A stretch of 64,000 bases of DNA from Methylobacterium phyllostachyos (GCF_900103445.1 NZ_FNHS01000003.1:248001-312000); one strand, 5' to 3'; shown: positions 26,213 to 34,818, counted from the first letter of the stretch. Translations and numbers: made by a program. The notes: generated by a model from the sequence alone, not told the origin.

Positions 26213-27106
26213 ATGGCACCCGGATCGAGCCACGGCTTGTCCCGCCGCGCCGCCCTGCGGCATTGCTCGGGTGCGCTCGAGGCCGCCGGCTTCAACGGAG
26301 CCGCCGGCGATGCCCGCTTCCTCCTACTTGGAACCCTTGGGCTGGAGGCGAGCGACCTCCTGCTCGCGGGGGAGATGCCGCTTAGTCCGGAAGAGGCTGC
26401 GTCCCTCGATGCAGCCCTGGCCCGGCGGCTATCCGGCGAGCCCGTGGCCCGCATCCTCGGGGCCTGGGAGTTCTGGGGGCTGCCCATCCGGCTGACGGCC
26501 GAGACCCTCGTCCCGCGGCCGGATACCGAGATCCTGGTCGAAGCCGCACTTGCGGCCCTGCCGAACCGGAACGCGATCCTGCGCTGCCTCGATCTCGGAA
26601 CGGGGTCGGGCTGCATCCTGGCGGCGCTGCTGAGTGAGCTTCCACGGGCATTCGGAATCGGCCTCGACCGCTCGACCGCCGCCCTCGCGATGGCGCGCCA
26701 CAACCTCGTCGCCAATGGCTTTGGCGGGCGGGCGGCTGTCGTGATCTCGGATTGGTGCGATGCGCTCCGCGGACACTTCGATCTGATCGTGTCGAACCCG
26801 CCCTACATTGCGCGCGCCGTCATCCCGACCCTCGATCGCGAGGTGCGCGTGCACGATCCGGTGAGGGCTCTCGACGGCGGCATCGACGGCCTGGACGCTT
26901 ACAGGCGCATCTTCGACGGCGTCCGCAGCCGCGGCCTGTTGGCTGCCGGTGGGACGCTCGCCCTCGAAATCGGCTACGATCAGGCTGACACCGTGAGCGA
27001 TCTGGCCAAAGCGGCCGGCTTCAGCCATCGGGGCCTGACCCGTGATCTTGCGGGTCACGATCGGGTTCTGTGCTTTGGTCTTCACAATGGCCATGGGGGT
27101 GTCTAA
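26213..27106 (+). CDS. prmC: Peptide chain release factor N(5)-glutamine methyltransferase
   Basis: Methylates the glutamine of the GGQ motif in RF1 and RF2 using SAM. The signature NPPY is present (IVSNPPYIA), preceded by the SAM-binding CLDLGTGSGCILAALLSELP, and the N-terminal helical domain (residues 1-80) recognises the factor. It is 297 residues, 8 bp after prfA, its substrate gene, so translation may be coupled. The start at ATG 26213 leaves a short, basic N-terminus that may be one or two codons too long. Loss of PrmC slows growth in E. coli (known for the family). Confidence 0.95.
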   Translation: MAPGSSHGLSRRAALRHCSGALEAAGFNGAAGDARFLLLGTLGLEASDLLLAGEMPLSPEEAASLDAALARRLSGEPVARILGAWEFWGLPIRLTAETLVPRPDTEILVEAALAALPNRNAILRCLDLGTGSGCILAALLSELPRAFGIGLDRSTAALAMARHNLVANGFGGRAAVVISDWCDALRGHFDLIVSNPPYIARAVIPTLDREVRVHDPVRALDGGIDGLDAYRRIFDGVRSRGLLAAGGTLALEIGYDQADTVSDLAKAAGFSHRGLTRDLAGHDRVLCFGLHNGHGGV

Positions 27107-27509
27107 ATCAGGGGCGACGCTGCTCCATAGAAAAAATGCTTGTTGCCTCAGCTGGGGAACGCTAGTGTCGGCTTGAAGATCGCGAACGGTTCGTTAAGAC
27201 GGACTCCGATAAGGTCGGCGACGACCTAAGGTCGCCGAGGGTTCGCTGATCCCCAACAAACGCTGAACCAGAACGCGCGTGCGACAGCGCGGCGGTCCGG
27301 CAGCGCTCGAACCTGACAATCAGCTGGTTTCCGGTGCCTGGCCCGGGCGCACGGTGCGAGAGATGGTCAGATAGACGCGAAGGTCGCGACGCGACCGTAC
27401 GCGCGGCGCCGCCGGGTGCGCTTGACCGGTCTGCGTCCTAACAACTGCATAACTGCGTCGGGCGCTCCCGAAGACAGTCGTTTGCGTGAACGAGGGTCAT
27501 TATAGACCG
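27107..27509. other. Intergenic region between prmC and the DUF4167 gene
   Basis: 403 bases. A short AT-rich patch (AGAAAAAATGC at about 27128) could be part of a promoter. A perfect 8-bp hairpin is listed separately at 27215-27238. No credible coding frame is seen. The downstream gene shares its order with prmC in other alphaproteobacteria, but the large gap suggests its own promoter. Confidence 0.5.
27215..27238. promoter_or_regulatory. Perfect 8-bp hairpin in the DUF4167 leader
   Basis: TCGGCGAC pairs with GTCGCCGA around an 8-base loop containing the palindrome CCTAAGG-like core (CCTAAG). There is no T run, so it is not a standard terminator. It may be a leader structure or operator; no family is recognised. 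Confidence 0.35.
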
Positions 27510-28595
27510 ATGAGACCAAACCAGAATCGACGGATGCGCGGCCGGAATCGGCCGAAAGGTCCGAATCCACTGACGCGCTCGTACGAATCCAACGGTCCCG
27601 ACGTCAAAATTCGCGGCACCGCGCAGCACATCGCCGACAAATACGCCCAGCTCGCGCGAGACGCGCTGGCCGCTGGCGATCCGGTCGCTGCAGAAAACTA
27701 TTTCCAGCATGGCGAGCACTATTTCCGGATCGTATCCGGCGCTCAAGAGCAGAACCGTCCAGTCAATACTGGTGGCTATGCGAGTCGCCCCTACGACGAC
27801 GAGATGGACGAGGGCGACGAGGACGGGCAGGGGAACGGCGCCTCGCAGAACGGCCACGCCTATAACGGCTACGACGACGGCGATCCCGGCCAGCAGCCGC
27901 AGCCCTATGAAAGCCGAACCGATCTGAATCAGGACGGTCGCCAGAACCGGGACCGGTTTCAGAACCGGGATCAGCGCCGCTTCGATAACAACGGCCGGCA
28001 GGATTATCGGCGGCAGGACCAGCAGCGGCAGGATCAGCCCCGGCAAGACTATCAGCGGCAGGATTACCAGCGTCCGGATTACCGGCAGGACCGTCAGGCC
28101 AACCGGCAGGACCGCCAGGATTACGGCCGGCAGGACTTCCGCCAGGATCGGCAGGATAATCGTCAGGACAACCGGCAAGAGGGTTACCAAGAGCCCCGGC
28201 AGGATGCCCGCGCCGATCAGAACCGGTACGACAACGGCCGCGGCGACGCGGCTCGGGCCGAGACACGGTCGGAGCCACGGTCCGAGAGCCGCCAGGAACC
28301 CCGGACCGAGGTTCGGCAGGAGCGTGCGCCGCGCAGTGAGACCGCGCCGCGGCGCGAGCGCCGTCGCGAGGCCGCGCCCGTCGCCGCCGCCGAGGATCCG
28401 GCCGGTCTGCCGGCCTTCCTGATGGCCCCTGCACGGCCGGCTCCGGCTCCGGTCGAGGCCCCGGCCATCCCGGAACCGGACGCTGTTGCCGAGGAGGTGC
28501 CAGCCAAGCCGCGCCGCCGCCGCCGCCCGCGCTTCGAAAGCGTCGCGGAAGAGGGCGAGACCCGCACGCCGACCGAGGACGCGCCGACCGAGTGA
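27510..28595 (+). CDS. DUF4167 protein with Arg/Gln/Asp repeat region
   Basis: 361 residues. The N-terminal 75 residues are the DUF4167 domain: basic start MRPNQNRRMRGRNR, PNPLTRSYESNGPDVKIRG, and HIADKYAQLARDALAAGDPVAAENYFQHGEHYFRI, which looks like a single helical hairpin repeat. From about residue 145 to 235 the chain is low-complexity, built on R-Q-D units, and the C-terminus is Ala/Pro/Arg-rich. The basic, disordered nature suggests nucleic-acid binding or condensate formation (inference). The ATG at 27510 was preferred to GTG 27486. It follows prmC, a conserved neighbour, and is ended by the terminator at 28621-28652. Confidence 0.88.
   Translation: MRPNQNRRMRGRNRPKGPNPLTRSYESNGPDVKIRGTAQHIADKYAQLARDALAAGDPVAAENYFQHGEHYFRIVSGAQEQNRPVNTGGYASRPYDDEMDEGDEDGQGNGASQNGHAYNGYDDGDPGQQPQPYESRTDLNQDGRQNRDRFQNRDQRRFDNNGRQDYRRQDQQRQDQPRQDYQRQDYQRPDYRQDRQANRQDRQDYGRQDFRQDRQDNRQDNRQEGYQEPRQDARADQNRYDNGRGDAARAETRSEPRSESRQEPRTEVRQERAPRSETAPRRERRREAAPVAAAEDPAGLPAFLMAPARPAPAPVEAPAIPEPDAVAEEVPAKPRRRRRPRFESVAEEGETRTPTEDAPTE
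27980..28205 (+). repeat. Degenerate CGGCAGGA repeats encoding R-Q-D units
   Basis: Within the DUF4167 gene the unit CGGCAGGA(C/T) recurs about twenty times with short spacers such as TATCAG and TACCGG, encoding RQD, NRQD and YRQD motifs. It is the source of the low-complexity protein segment and could change in copy number by slippage. Confidence 0.7.
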
Positions 28596-28620
28596 GATCG
28601 CGCGCGCGCTGATTTGAAAG

Positions 28621-28652
28621 GGTCCGCTCCGGGGAACCGGAGCGGCCTTTTC
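28621..28652 (+). terminator. Rho-independent terminator after the DUF4167 gene
   Basis: GGTCCGCTCCGG pairs with CCGGAGCGGCC (one bulge) around GGAA and is followed by TTTTCC. It lies 25 bases after the stop codon. Confidence 0.85.
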
Positions 28653-28853
28653 CATGTCCGAGGCTAGGCGACGAGACCGGCCGAACTCGCCGAAGGGCAC
28701 GATGGATCTGCGGGCGCGTTTCCGTGCGGTGTCCAGGTGGAGCGGCCGGGCCGCGACCGCGCCTGGAGCAGTCCGCTCTGTCGGACAAAGCCGAGCCGGC
28801 GCCGGCGCAGCGCCACGGGCTCGAGCGCCTGGGCGAACAGCATCGCCGTCCGC

Positions 28854-29579
28854 TCAGTCCCCGTCGGCCGCGACGGCAGCACCCGGCGCGCCGCGATACC
28901 CGGTCGCCAGCACGTAGAGCTCGCTCGAATCAGCCCGGCTCGCCGCCGGCTTCACATGGCGGACAGCCGCGAAGTCGCGCTTCAGGTCGGTGAGCAGCGC
29001 TCCCTCGGTGCCGCCCTGGAGCACCTTGGCGAGATAAGCTCCACCCGGACCCAGGACTTCCCGGGCGAACTCGGCGGCGGTCTCGGCCAAGCCGATGATG
29101 CGCAGGTGATCGGTCTTCTTGTGGCCGGTGGCGTTGGCCGCCATGTCCGACATCACGAGGTCGGCCGGCCCGCCCAGCATAGAGGTGAGCTTGGATGGCG
29201 CCTCGGGATCGAGGAAGTCCAGGGTGATGAAATCGACGCCGGCCATCGGCTCGATCTCCAGGAGATCGATGCCGACGATCCGGCCGGAGGGGCCGACCAC
29301 CCGGGCCGCGACCTGGGACCAGCCGCCGGGCGCGGCACCGAGATCGACGATCTTCTGGCCGGGCCGCAGAAGCTTGTAGCGCTCGTCGATCTCGATGAGC
29401 TTGTAGGCCGCCCGCGAGCGATAGCCCTCGCGCTTGGCCCGGGCCACGTAGGGGTCGTTGAGTTGGCGCTCCAGCCAGCGCTTCTGCGACAGGGTCCGTC
29501 CGCGGCCGGTCTTCACCCGCTGCTTCAGATCCCCGCGCACGCCGCCGCCCGAACTCGCGCCGCCGCGCCGGTCACTCAT
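28854..29579 (-). CDS. rlmE: 23S rRNA (uridine-2'-O-)-methyltransferase RlmE
   Basis: Methylates the ribose of U2552 in the ribosomal A-loop (FtsJ/RrmJ family). SAM motif: [20 protein letters not shown]. The catalytic K-D-K-E set is visible: Lys of [11 protein letters not shown], Asp of [13 protein letters not shown], Lys of [10 protein letters not shown] and Glu of [13 protein letters not shown]. The 241 residues include a basic Gly-rich N-terminal tail ([12 protein letters not shown]), as usual in alphaproteobacteria. It begins 10 bp after the ppx/gppA gene on the same strand, and the two are probably co-transcribed. Confidence 0.95.
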   Translation of the reverse strand: MSDRRGGASSGGGVRGDLKQRVKTGRGRTLSQKRWLERQLNDPYVARAKREGYRSRAAYKLIEIDERYKLLRPGQKIVDLGAAPGGWSQVAARVVGPSGRIVGIDLLEIEPMAGVDFITLDFLDPEAPSKLTSMLGGPADLVMSDMAANATGHKKTDHLRIIGLAETAAEFAREVLGPGGAYLAKVLQGGTEGALLTDLKRDFAAVRHVKPAASRADSSELYVLATGYRGAPGAAVAADGD

Positions 29580-29589
29580 CGCATGTTCC

Positions 29590-30672
29590 TCATCGGACCG
29601 CTTTCCGGGTCCAGACCCCGTCCTCCCGCATCATGTTCATGAGCAACCCTTCGCGCAGGCCCCGGTCGGCGATGCGCAGGCGCTCGGATGGGAAGGCCCG
29701 GCGGATCGCCTCCAGGATGGCGCAGCCGGCCAGAACCAGATCGGCCCGGTCCCGGCCGATGCAAGGGTTGTCGGCCCGCTGCTCCAGCCGCGTGTCGAGC
29801 AGGTCGTCGATGGCGGTGGTGACCGCGGCATCGGCCATCCACAGACCATCGACACGCCGCCGCTCGTAGCGCGCAAGTCGCAGATGCATCGCCGCGATGG
29901 TCGTGACCGTGCCCGAGGTGCCGAGCAGGTGGAAATGGGGTGCCGTCGCGGCGGCGGCGGCCCGGAGCGCGAAGGGCGCGAGCTTCGCGGCCACCTCCTC
30001 GACCATGCCCTCGAACATGCGGCGGGTCACTTCGGCACCGCCATGCCGCTCGGCGAGGGTCACGACGCCCACCGGCAGGGAATCCCAGGCGCGGATCCGC
30101 AACGTCGGATCGGTGGAGGGGTTCGCGGCCGCGCCGTCCAACCAGGCGATCTCGGTCGAGCCGCCGCCGATATCGAAGATCACGACCGATTCCGCCAGCG
30201 GATCCGCCAGGGCCGCGCAACCGGTCACGGCCAGATAGGCCTCGGTCTGGCGGTCGACGATCTCGAGGTCGAGGCCCACGCCCCGGCGGACGCGCTCGAC
30301 GAAGGCGGCCCCGTTCACCGCCAGCCGGCACGCCTCCGTGGCGATGATCTTGGCGCGCTGGACGCCACGGGTCTGCATCTTGGTGCGGCAGATGCGCAGC
30401 GCCTCCACGGTCCGCTCGATCGCAGCCTCGTTGAGCCGGTCGGACGTCCCGAGACCCTCGCCGAGCCGGACGATGCGCGAGAACGCGTCGATCACCCGGA
30501 AGCCGTTGAAGGTCGGCTCAGCGATCAGCAGGCGGCAATTGTTGGTGCCGAGATCCAGCGCCGCGTAGGCGGGGCGACGGCGCTCGCGGCCCGGCAGCGG
30601 CGTCGGCGGCTGGTGCGGCGCTGCGCCGATCTGGATTCGGGACGGCGCGGCCGCGGCGGTCTCGTCCCTCAT
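29590..30672 (-). CDS. Ppx/GppA family phosphatase
   Basis: Exopolyphosphatase / guanosine pentaphosphatase family, ASKHA fold. N-terminal phosphate-binding [18 protein letters not shown], then [21 protein letters not shown], and the second phosphate loop [17 protein letters not shown]. At 360 residues it has the catalytic domains but lacks the C-terminal extension of E. coli Ppx, as in the compact alphaproteobacterial form. Substrate, polyphosphate or pppGpp, cannot be told from sequence. It is 10 bp upstream of rlmE in the same direction, a recurrent pair. The first 30 residues are an unstructured Pro/Arg-rich tail. Confidence 0.93.
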   Translation of the reverse strand: MRDETAAAAPSRIQIGAAPHQPPTPLPGRERRRPAYAALDLGTNNCRLLIAEPTFNGFRVIDAFSRIVRLGEGLGTSDRLNEAAIERTVEALRICRTKMQTRGVQRAKIIATEACRLAVNGAAFVERVRRGVGLDLEIVDRQTEAYLAVTGCAALADPLAESVVIFDIGGGSTEIAWLDGAAANPSTDPTLRIRAWDSLPVGVVTLAERHGGAEVTRRMFEGMVEEVAAKLAPFALRAAAAATAPHFHLLGTSGTVTTIAAMHLRLARYERRRVDGLWMADAAVTTAIDDLLDTRLEQRADNPCIGRDRADLVLAGCAILEAIRRAFPSERLRIADRGLREGLLMNMMREDGVWTRKAVR

Positions 30673-30782
30673 CGGCGCGGCCGTCGATCCTTCGGGTCGG
30701 CCGGGAGCGTTGCACCCGGCCTCAACTGAACTGCGACCCTACAGGCTCGGCGGGGAACTGCAACGTCCGATCGCCGCCGTGA

Positions 30783-31256
30783 TCAGGCGACGGCCTTCAA
30801 CATGCCGGCCCGGCGGGGGATCGGCCGCAACAAGCTCTTCACCTGCGAGTAGGGCCGGGGGCGGTTGATGACCTCGTCGAGGCGGGACCACAGGGTCTTC
30901 GGCGAGAAGGGTTTGGCGATGATCTCGTTGACGCCGAGCGCCACCGCACGGTCCACCACGTTCCGGCGCGGCTGGGCCAGCATCAGGATGATCGGGATGG
31001 TCGGGCAGGGCGAAGTCGTCGGCGTGCGGGCGAGCCGGATGAACTCCTCACCCGACAGGATCGACAGGTCCCAGTCGATGATGCTGATATCGGGCTTGCT
31101 CTCGGCCAGGACGCCCAGGGCCTCCGCGCCGTCCGGTGCCTCGAGGACCCGCTTGATGCCGACGCGCATCAGCATGTCGCGCACGATTCGACGGATGTAG
31201 AGGCTCTCGTCCACGACGAGGGCCGAGAGATCGGGAAAGGTCGGAGTCGCGATCAT
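30783..31256 (-). CDS. Stand-alone response-regulator receiver domain
   Basis: 157 residues with a receiver fold at about 11-125 and a short basic tail; no output domain. The phosphoacceptor is probably Asp61 (SIIDWDLSIL) and the conserved Lys is Lys115 (IIAKPFSP). Two departures stand out: the acidic pair is Asp16-Glu17 (VVDESLYIRR), and the position that is normally Ser/Thr, needed for signal transmission, is Ala94 (ILMLAQP). It resembles CheY-like or FrzZ-type single-domain regulators. No histidine kinase is adjacent, so the partner is unknown. Gene stands alone. Confidence 0.88.
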   Translation of the reverse strand: MIATPTFPDLSALVVDESLYIRRIVRDMLMRVGIKRVLEAPDGAEALGVLAESKPDISIIDWDLSILSGEEFIRLARTPTTSPCPTIPIILMLAQPRRNVVDRAVALGVNEIIAKPFSPKTLWSRLDEVINRPRPYSQVKSLLRPIPRRAGMLKAVA

Positions 31257-31567
31257 GGCCGGGTCGATGCGGGGCGCAGCAGCGACCTTAGCCGGGCAGC
31301 GTTTGCGTTTCGCTAACGCGATCCCGCGGATGTGAAGGGTTCAGCCGGATGCCCCGCACGTCTGCGTTGTTTGCCGCAAGAAAGTAACGAAACGGGCGCG
31401 TCTGAGCCAAGAAGGTCCTTGCGGTCAAGGCCCGATTGCGTCAGGACTGGGGCGTTATTCTTGGTTACCGCGACCTGGGGTAATGATAGTGCGGGGCGTG
31501 GGCTGTCTGGGATGGCGCGCACGCGGTATTCGAGACAAGGGCGGCGGACGGTTTTTGCGAGCTTTCG
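31257..31567. other. Divergent intergenic region with long cold-shock leader
   Basis: 311 bases between the receiver gene and the cold-shock gene. No coding frame is credible. A long 5' leader is usual for cold-shock genes, where RNA structure controls translation; I see no strong single hairpin to support this here. Confidence 0.45.
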
Positions 31568-32380
31568 ATGGGACGTGGTCGTGATTTCAGGGGGCCGCAG
31601 AAGCGCGGCTTTGACGAGGGTGGCGAGCCGAGATGGCCTGACCAAGCTCCCCCGAGCGGCGGATACGGCGGCGGCTACGGCGGTGGCGGCGGCGGGTTCG
31701 GTGGCGGTGGTGGCGGCTACGGCGGCGGTGGCGGCGGCTTCGACCGCGGCCCGGCCCGCGGCGCGGCCCCGGTCGCGACCGGGCCGGAGCGTGACGCTAC
31801 GGTCAAGTGGTTCAACAAGGAGAAGGGCTTCGGTTTCGTCGAGCTGGGCGATGGCTCGGGCGATGCCTTCCTCCACATCCGCGCCGTCGAGGCGGCGGGC
31901 CATGCTGACCTTATGCCGGGTACCCGCCTGACGGTGACCACGGCTCAGGGTCAGAAGGGCCCGCAGGTCACCAGCGTGACCAGCGTCGACACGTCCACGG
32001 CTGAAGCACCTGCGCCCCGGCGCGAGCTGCGCCCGCGCACCGGCGGCTACGGTGGCGCCGGTGGTGCTGGCGGCGGCTATGGCGGCGGCGGTTACGGTGC
32101 AGGCGGCGGCGGTGGTTACGGCGCTGGCGGCGGTGGCGGCGGTGGCGGCCGATTCGCTGGTGGCCCCTCCGTGGAGATGAGCGGCACCGTGAAGTGGTAT
32201 GACCCAGCCAAGGGCTTCGGCTTCGTTTCGGTCAATGATGGCGGCAAGGACGTGTTCGTCCACCGCTCGGCATTGTCCCGCGCCGGCCTCGATTCGCTCG
32301 CCGAGGGCCAGCAGGTCACCCTGGGTGTGGTCGAAGGCCAGAAGGGTCGCGAGGCCCAGAGCATCAACGTCGAGGATTGA
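31568..32380 (+). CDS. Double cold-shock-domain protein with Gly-rich linkers
   Basis: 270 residues: a Gly/Tyr/Phe-rich N-terminal region (about 25-60), cold-shock domain 1 (about 75-145), a second Gly/Tyr-rich linker (about 155-200), and cold-shock domain 2 (about 205-270). Each domain has the RNP1-type motif (KGFGFVEL and KGFGFVSV) and the RNP2-type motif (DAFLHI and DVFVHR), so both should bind single-stranded RNA or DNA. Domain 1 has FNKEKGFGF and domain 2 YDPAKGFGF. Two-domain CSPs occur in Rhizobiales; the long aromatic-glycine linkers are reminiscent of RNA-binding proteins that phase-separate (inference). A terminator follows at 32428. Confidence 0.93.
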   Translation: MGRGRDFRGPQKRGFDEGGEPRWPDQAPPSGGYGGGYGGGGGGFGGGGGGYGGGGGGFDRGPARGAAPVATGPERDATVKWFNKEKGFGFVELGDGSGDAFLHIRAVEAAGHADLMPGTRLTVTTAQGQKGPQVTSVTSVDTSTAEAPAPRRELRPRTGGYGGAGGAGGGYGGGGYGAGGGGGYGAGGGGGGGGRFAGGPSVEMSGTVKWYDPAKGFGFVSVNDGGKDVFVHRSALSRAGLDSLAEGQQVTLGVVEGQKGREAQSINVED

Positions 32381-32427
32381 GGGTTCCGCGGCGGCCGCTT
32401 TGCCGCCGTGATCTTCGGAGTTATTGG

Positions 32428-32462
32428 AAGGCGGCGGTTCCGAGCGGAGCCGCCGCCTTTCT
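32428..32462 (+). terminator. Rho-independent terminator of the cold-shock gene
   Basis: A 14-bp stem, AAGGCGGCGGTTCC with GGAGCCGCCGCCTT, one G-T pair, loop GAGC, followed by TTTCTCG. It starts 48 bases after the stop codon. One of the strongest terminators in the window. Confidence 0.9.
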
Positions 32463-32477
32463 CGTTCCGGGTCCGTC

Positions 32478-32732
32478 ATGCGTTGCGTCCTGCTCCCGAC
32501 CGTCGTTCTCCTCTTTGCCGGCAGCGCTCACGCGGAAGATTTCACCGGCTTCTATGCCGGCATCAATGCCGGCTATGCGCGGGGTCACGCGGATGAGCGG
32601 ACGACCGCCGCAGACGGGACGCTGTCGCCCGTCGCGAAGCCCGGGGCGGACCTACCGCCCAGCGCCCGGGACGCTGCGCTGACACTGCGCCGGCTCGACT
32701 CGCATGGTTCCGGCGTGCCAGCGGGCCGGTGA
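32478..32732 (+). CDS. Short exported protein resembling an outer-membrane beta-barrel N-terminus
   Basis: 84 residues. A clear signal peptide (MRCVLLPTVVLLFAGSAHA) is followed by EDFTGFYAGINAGYARG, the usual first strand of Omp25/porin-like barrels in Rhizobiales, then a polar tail (TLSPVAKPGADLPPSARDAALTLRR). A full barrel needs about 200 or more residues, so this is either a degraded gene or a small protein in its own right. The ATG at 32478 lies straight after the terminator of the cold-shock gene. No ribosome-binding site stands out. Function unknown. Confidence 0.6.
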   Translation: MRCVLLPTVVLLFAGSAHAEDFTGFYAGINAGYARGHADERTTAADGTLSPVAKPGADLPPSARDAALTLRRLDSHGSGVPAGR

Positions 32733-32854
32733 GCTGCCTGTTCGTTCGTCGATTCGCGACATCCGGCTAGGGACAGTCTGCGCGCAAGTCTGAGACCTGC
32801 ACCCCGCGTATCGCCCGACGGCCATCGCAGAATGTGGCCGCGCCGCTTCGCTTG

Positions 32855-32870
32855 TTAAGACACGTTCTAA
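32855..32870. promoter_or_regulatory. Imperfect inverted repeat before the iron-linked trio
   Basis: TTAAGA, 4 bases, then TTCTAA forms an imperfect inverted repeat reminiscent of the iron control element bound by Irr (TTAGAA/TTCTAA halves). It lies about 105 bp before the DUF3649 gene. Weak evidence, offered because the genes downstream are usually iron-regulated. Confidence 0.25.
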
Positions 32871-32974
32871 GTCTCTCTCCGCTCGCTAGAATCGTTCCGG
32901 AACATAGCCGTTGCGTCCACCCGGTGGCCGCGGTTAGCTCCCGGCATGAGATCACGGGTACGAGAGGTCGCACC

Positions 32975-33301
32975 ATGAGCGCGCGCGTGGAGAGCGCCCG
33001 AGGATGGGCGGCGCAAACCTATCGACTGGCGGTCGCAACCCGGGTGATTCTGGCAGCGGCCGGGGGCTACACGGTCGCCGCCCTAGCCAGCGGATGGCTC
33101 GCCCTCGTCCTGCCCGGCGCCAGGGCAGAAGCCGTGTCGGCGGCGACGATCGCGAGCTTCGCCATCATGGCAGCGGCAGCGGTCTGGGTCTTCGCGGCGC
33201 GGACACTCAGCCGCGCCGTGCTGGGTCTGAGCCTCGTCGCAGCCCTGCTCACCGTCGGCCTATGGCTGGCCGGGGCCTTCCAGCCTGGAGCCGCGGCGTG
33301 A
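32975..33301 (+). CDS. DUF3649 family small membrane protein
   Basis: 108 residues with three hydrophobic segments (about 20-45, 53-72 and 80-100: TRVILAAAGGYTVAALASGWL, ATIASFAIMAAAAVWVFA and AVLGLSLVAALLTVGLWLAGA). This matches DUF3649, a small inner-membrane protein found with PepSY proteins and siderophore receptors. The start at ATG 32975 gives the family length. The stop overlaps the GTG start of the PepSY gene by 4 bp, so the trio is translationally coupled. It is thought to take part in iron uptake or reduction; the biochemical role is unknown. Confidence 0.85.
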   Translation: MSARVESARGWAAQTYRLAVATRVILAAAGGYTVAALASGWLALVLPGARAEAVSAATIASFAIMAAAAVWVFAARTLSRAVLGLSLVAALLTVGLWLAGAFQPGAAA

Positions 33302-34818
33302 GCCGGCCCAAGGGCTTCCGACAATCGATGGCATGGCTGCACACATGGTCCGGCCTCGTGGTCGGCTGGGTGCTGTTCGCGGTGTTCGTGACCGGGACCG
33401 CCAGCTACTACCGCTCCGAGATCTCGCGCTGGATGCGCCCTGAACTGACGGATTCGGCCTTCGACCCAGCCGCCACAGCCACCCATGCCGGGGCGTTCCT
33501 GCAGACGACGATGCCCAATGCCATGGCCTGGTCCATCAGGCTGCCGAGCACGAAGGATCCGGAGGTCGAGGTCTATTGGTGGCGCAATCCCGGCGGCCCG
33601 TATCACCACGCTCTGCTCGATCCCGCCACCGGCGAACCCGCGAAGGTCCGGGACACGCAGGGCGGCGACTTTCTCTACCGGTTCCATTTCGAGTTGAATT
33701 TGCCGCCGATCTGGGGGCGATGGATCGTCTCCGCCTGCGCCATGATCCTGTTGATCGCCCTGATCTCCGGCATCGTCACGCATCGGCGAATCTTCGTCGA
33801 CTTCTTCACCTTCCGGCGGGACCGCTCGGCGCAGCGCGGCTGGCTTGACGCGCACAACGTGGCCGGCGTGCTGGCGCTGCCGTTCCACCTGATGATCGTC
33901 TACACGGGCCTCGTGACCCTGTCGTCGATGCTGATGCCGTGGGCAGAGATGACGGCGTATCGCGGTGAGCTTCTGCGCTACTATGCTGAAGCCGGGATCA
34001 CGATACCCGGCCGCCCCCCGGCGGGCCGACCGGGCGAGGCCTTGCCCCTCGGTGAGATCGTGACGCGGGCGATCGCCGCGCAGGGTCAGACGCCCGAATT
34101 GGTGGTGGTCTCCAATCCCGGGGACGCGGCGGCGACGGTCAATACCTATTTCGAGGAGCCGCCGGGCCTTGCCCACCTTCACCCGCAGATCGCCTACGAC
34201 GCCTCGACGGGCGCAGAGATCGGTCGTGTTGGCGAAGCCGGGCCCGCGACTCGGACCGGGGCCGTGATGGTCGGCATCCACGAAGCGCATTTCGCGGCGG
34301 CGCCCCTGCGGCTCCTGTTCTTCCTGTGTGGCTTTCTTGGTGCCGCCACGGTGGCGAGCGGCCTCGTTCTCTGGACCGTCGCCCGGACGCCAAAGGGTGC
34401 CGATCCCGAGGGCGTCGGCCTGCGTCTCGTCCGGCTCCTGAATCTCGGCACGATCGGCGGCCTTCCCGCCGGCTTGGCCGCCTATTTCCTCGCCAACCGG
34501 CTGTTGCCGGTGGATCTCCCCGGCCGCGCGGACTGGGAGGTGCGCACGTTCTTCATCGCCTGGGTCGCGGCAGCCCTCGCCGCAGCACTCTCTCGGCGCA
34601 ACCGGGCTTGGCCGCTCGCCCTCGCGATCCCTGGAATCGCCTTCCTTGCGATCCCCGTGGTCGATGCGGTGACTGTCGGCGAGGCTCGGTTCCTGGGCTT
34701 TGATGCGGCGATGGCACTCCTGGGCGGGCTGCTCCTCGTCGGGGCCCGGTTGGCGAGCCGGCGCAGGCAGGTCCAGCAGCGGGCCGAGACGATCCTCCAC
34801 AGGACTGCGCAAGCGTGA
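33298..34818 (+). CDS. PepSY-associated transmembrane protein
   Basis: 506 residues. Start GTG 33298, overlapping the previous stop (GTGA). Four or more membrane segments: 14-36 (WSGLVVGWVLFAVFVTGTASYY), one near residue 145 (VSACAMILLIALISGIVTH), one at about 190 (ALPFHLMIVYTGLVTLSSML), and several near the C-terminus. Conserved His residues in MAWLHTWSG, DAHNVAG and LPFHLM resemble the haem-binding ones of the family. Members are linked to siderophore use, probably reducing ferric-siderophore iron in the periplasm (inference). It lies between DUF3649 and DUF3325 genes with 4-bp overlaps on both sides. No receptor gene is nearby. Confidence 0.92.
   Translation: MSRPKGFRQSMAWLHTWSGLVVGWVLFAVFVTGTASYYRSEISRWMRPELTDSAFDPAATATHAGAFLQTTMPNAMAWSIRLPSTKDPEVEVYWWRNPGGPYHHALLDPATGEPAKVRDTQGGDFLYRFHFELNLPPIWGRWIVSACAMILLIALISGIVTHRRIFVDFFTFRRDRSAQRGWLDAHNVAGVLALPFHLMIVYTGLVTLSSMLMPWAEMTAYRGELLRYYAEAGITIPGRPPAGRPGEALPLGEIVTRAIAAQGQTPELVVVSNPGDAAATVNTYFEEPPGLAHLHPQIAYDASTGAEIGRVGEAGPATRTGAVMVGIHEAHFAAAPLRLLFFLCGFLGAATVASGLVLWTVARTPKGADPEGVGLRLVRLLNLGTIGGLPAGLAAYFLANRLLPVDLPGRADWEVRTFFIAWVAAALAAALSRRNRAWPLALAIPGIAFLAIPVVDAVTVGEARFLGFDAAMALLGGLLLVGARLASRRRQVQQRAETILHRTAQA

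Noticed and set aside
31680..32160. Short tandem GGCGGC repeats that might be read as a repeat array
   Set aside because: They encode the Gly-rich linkers of the cold-shock protein and have no spacer-repeat structure of a CRISPR array.
31313..32479. A long minus-strand open frame opposite the cold-shock gene, Ala/Thr-rich
   Set aside because: It is the reverse of Gly-rich codons (GGC to GCC). The plus strand has two complete cold-shock domains and a terminator.
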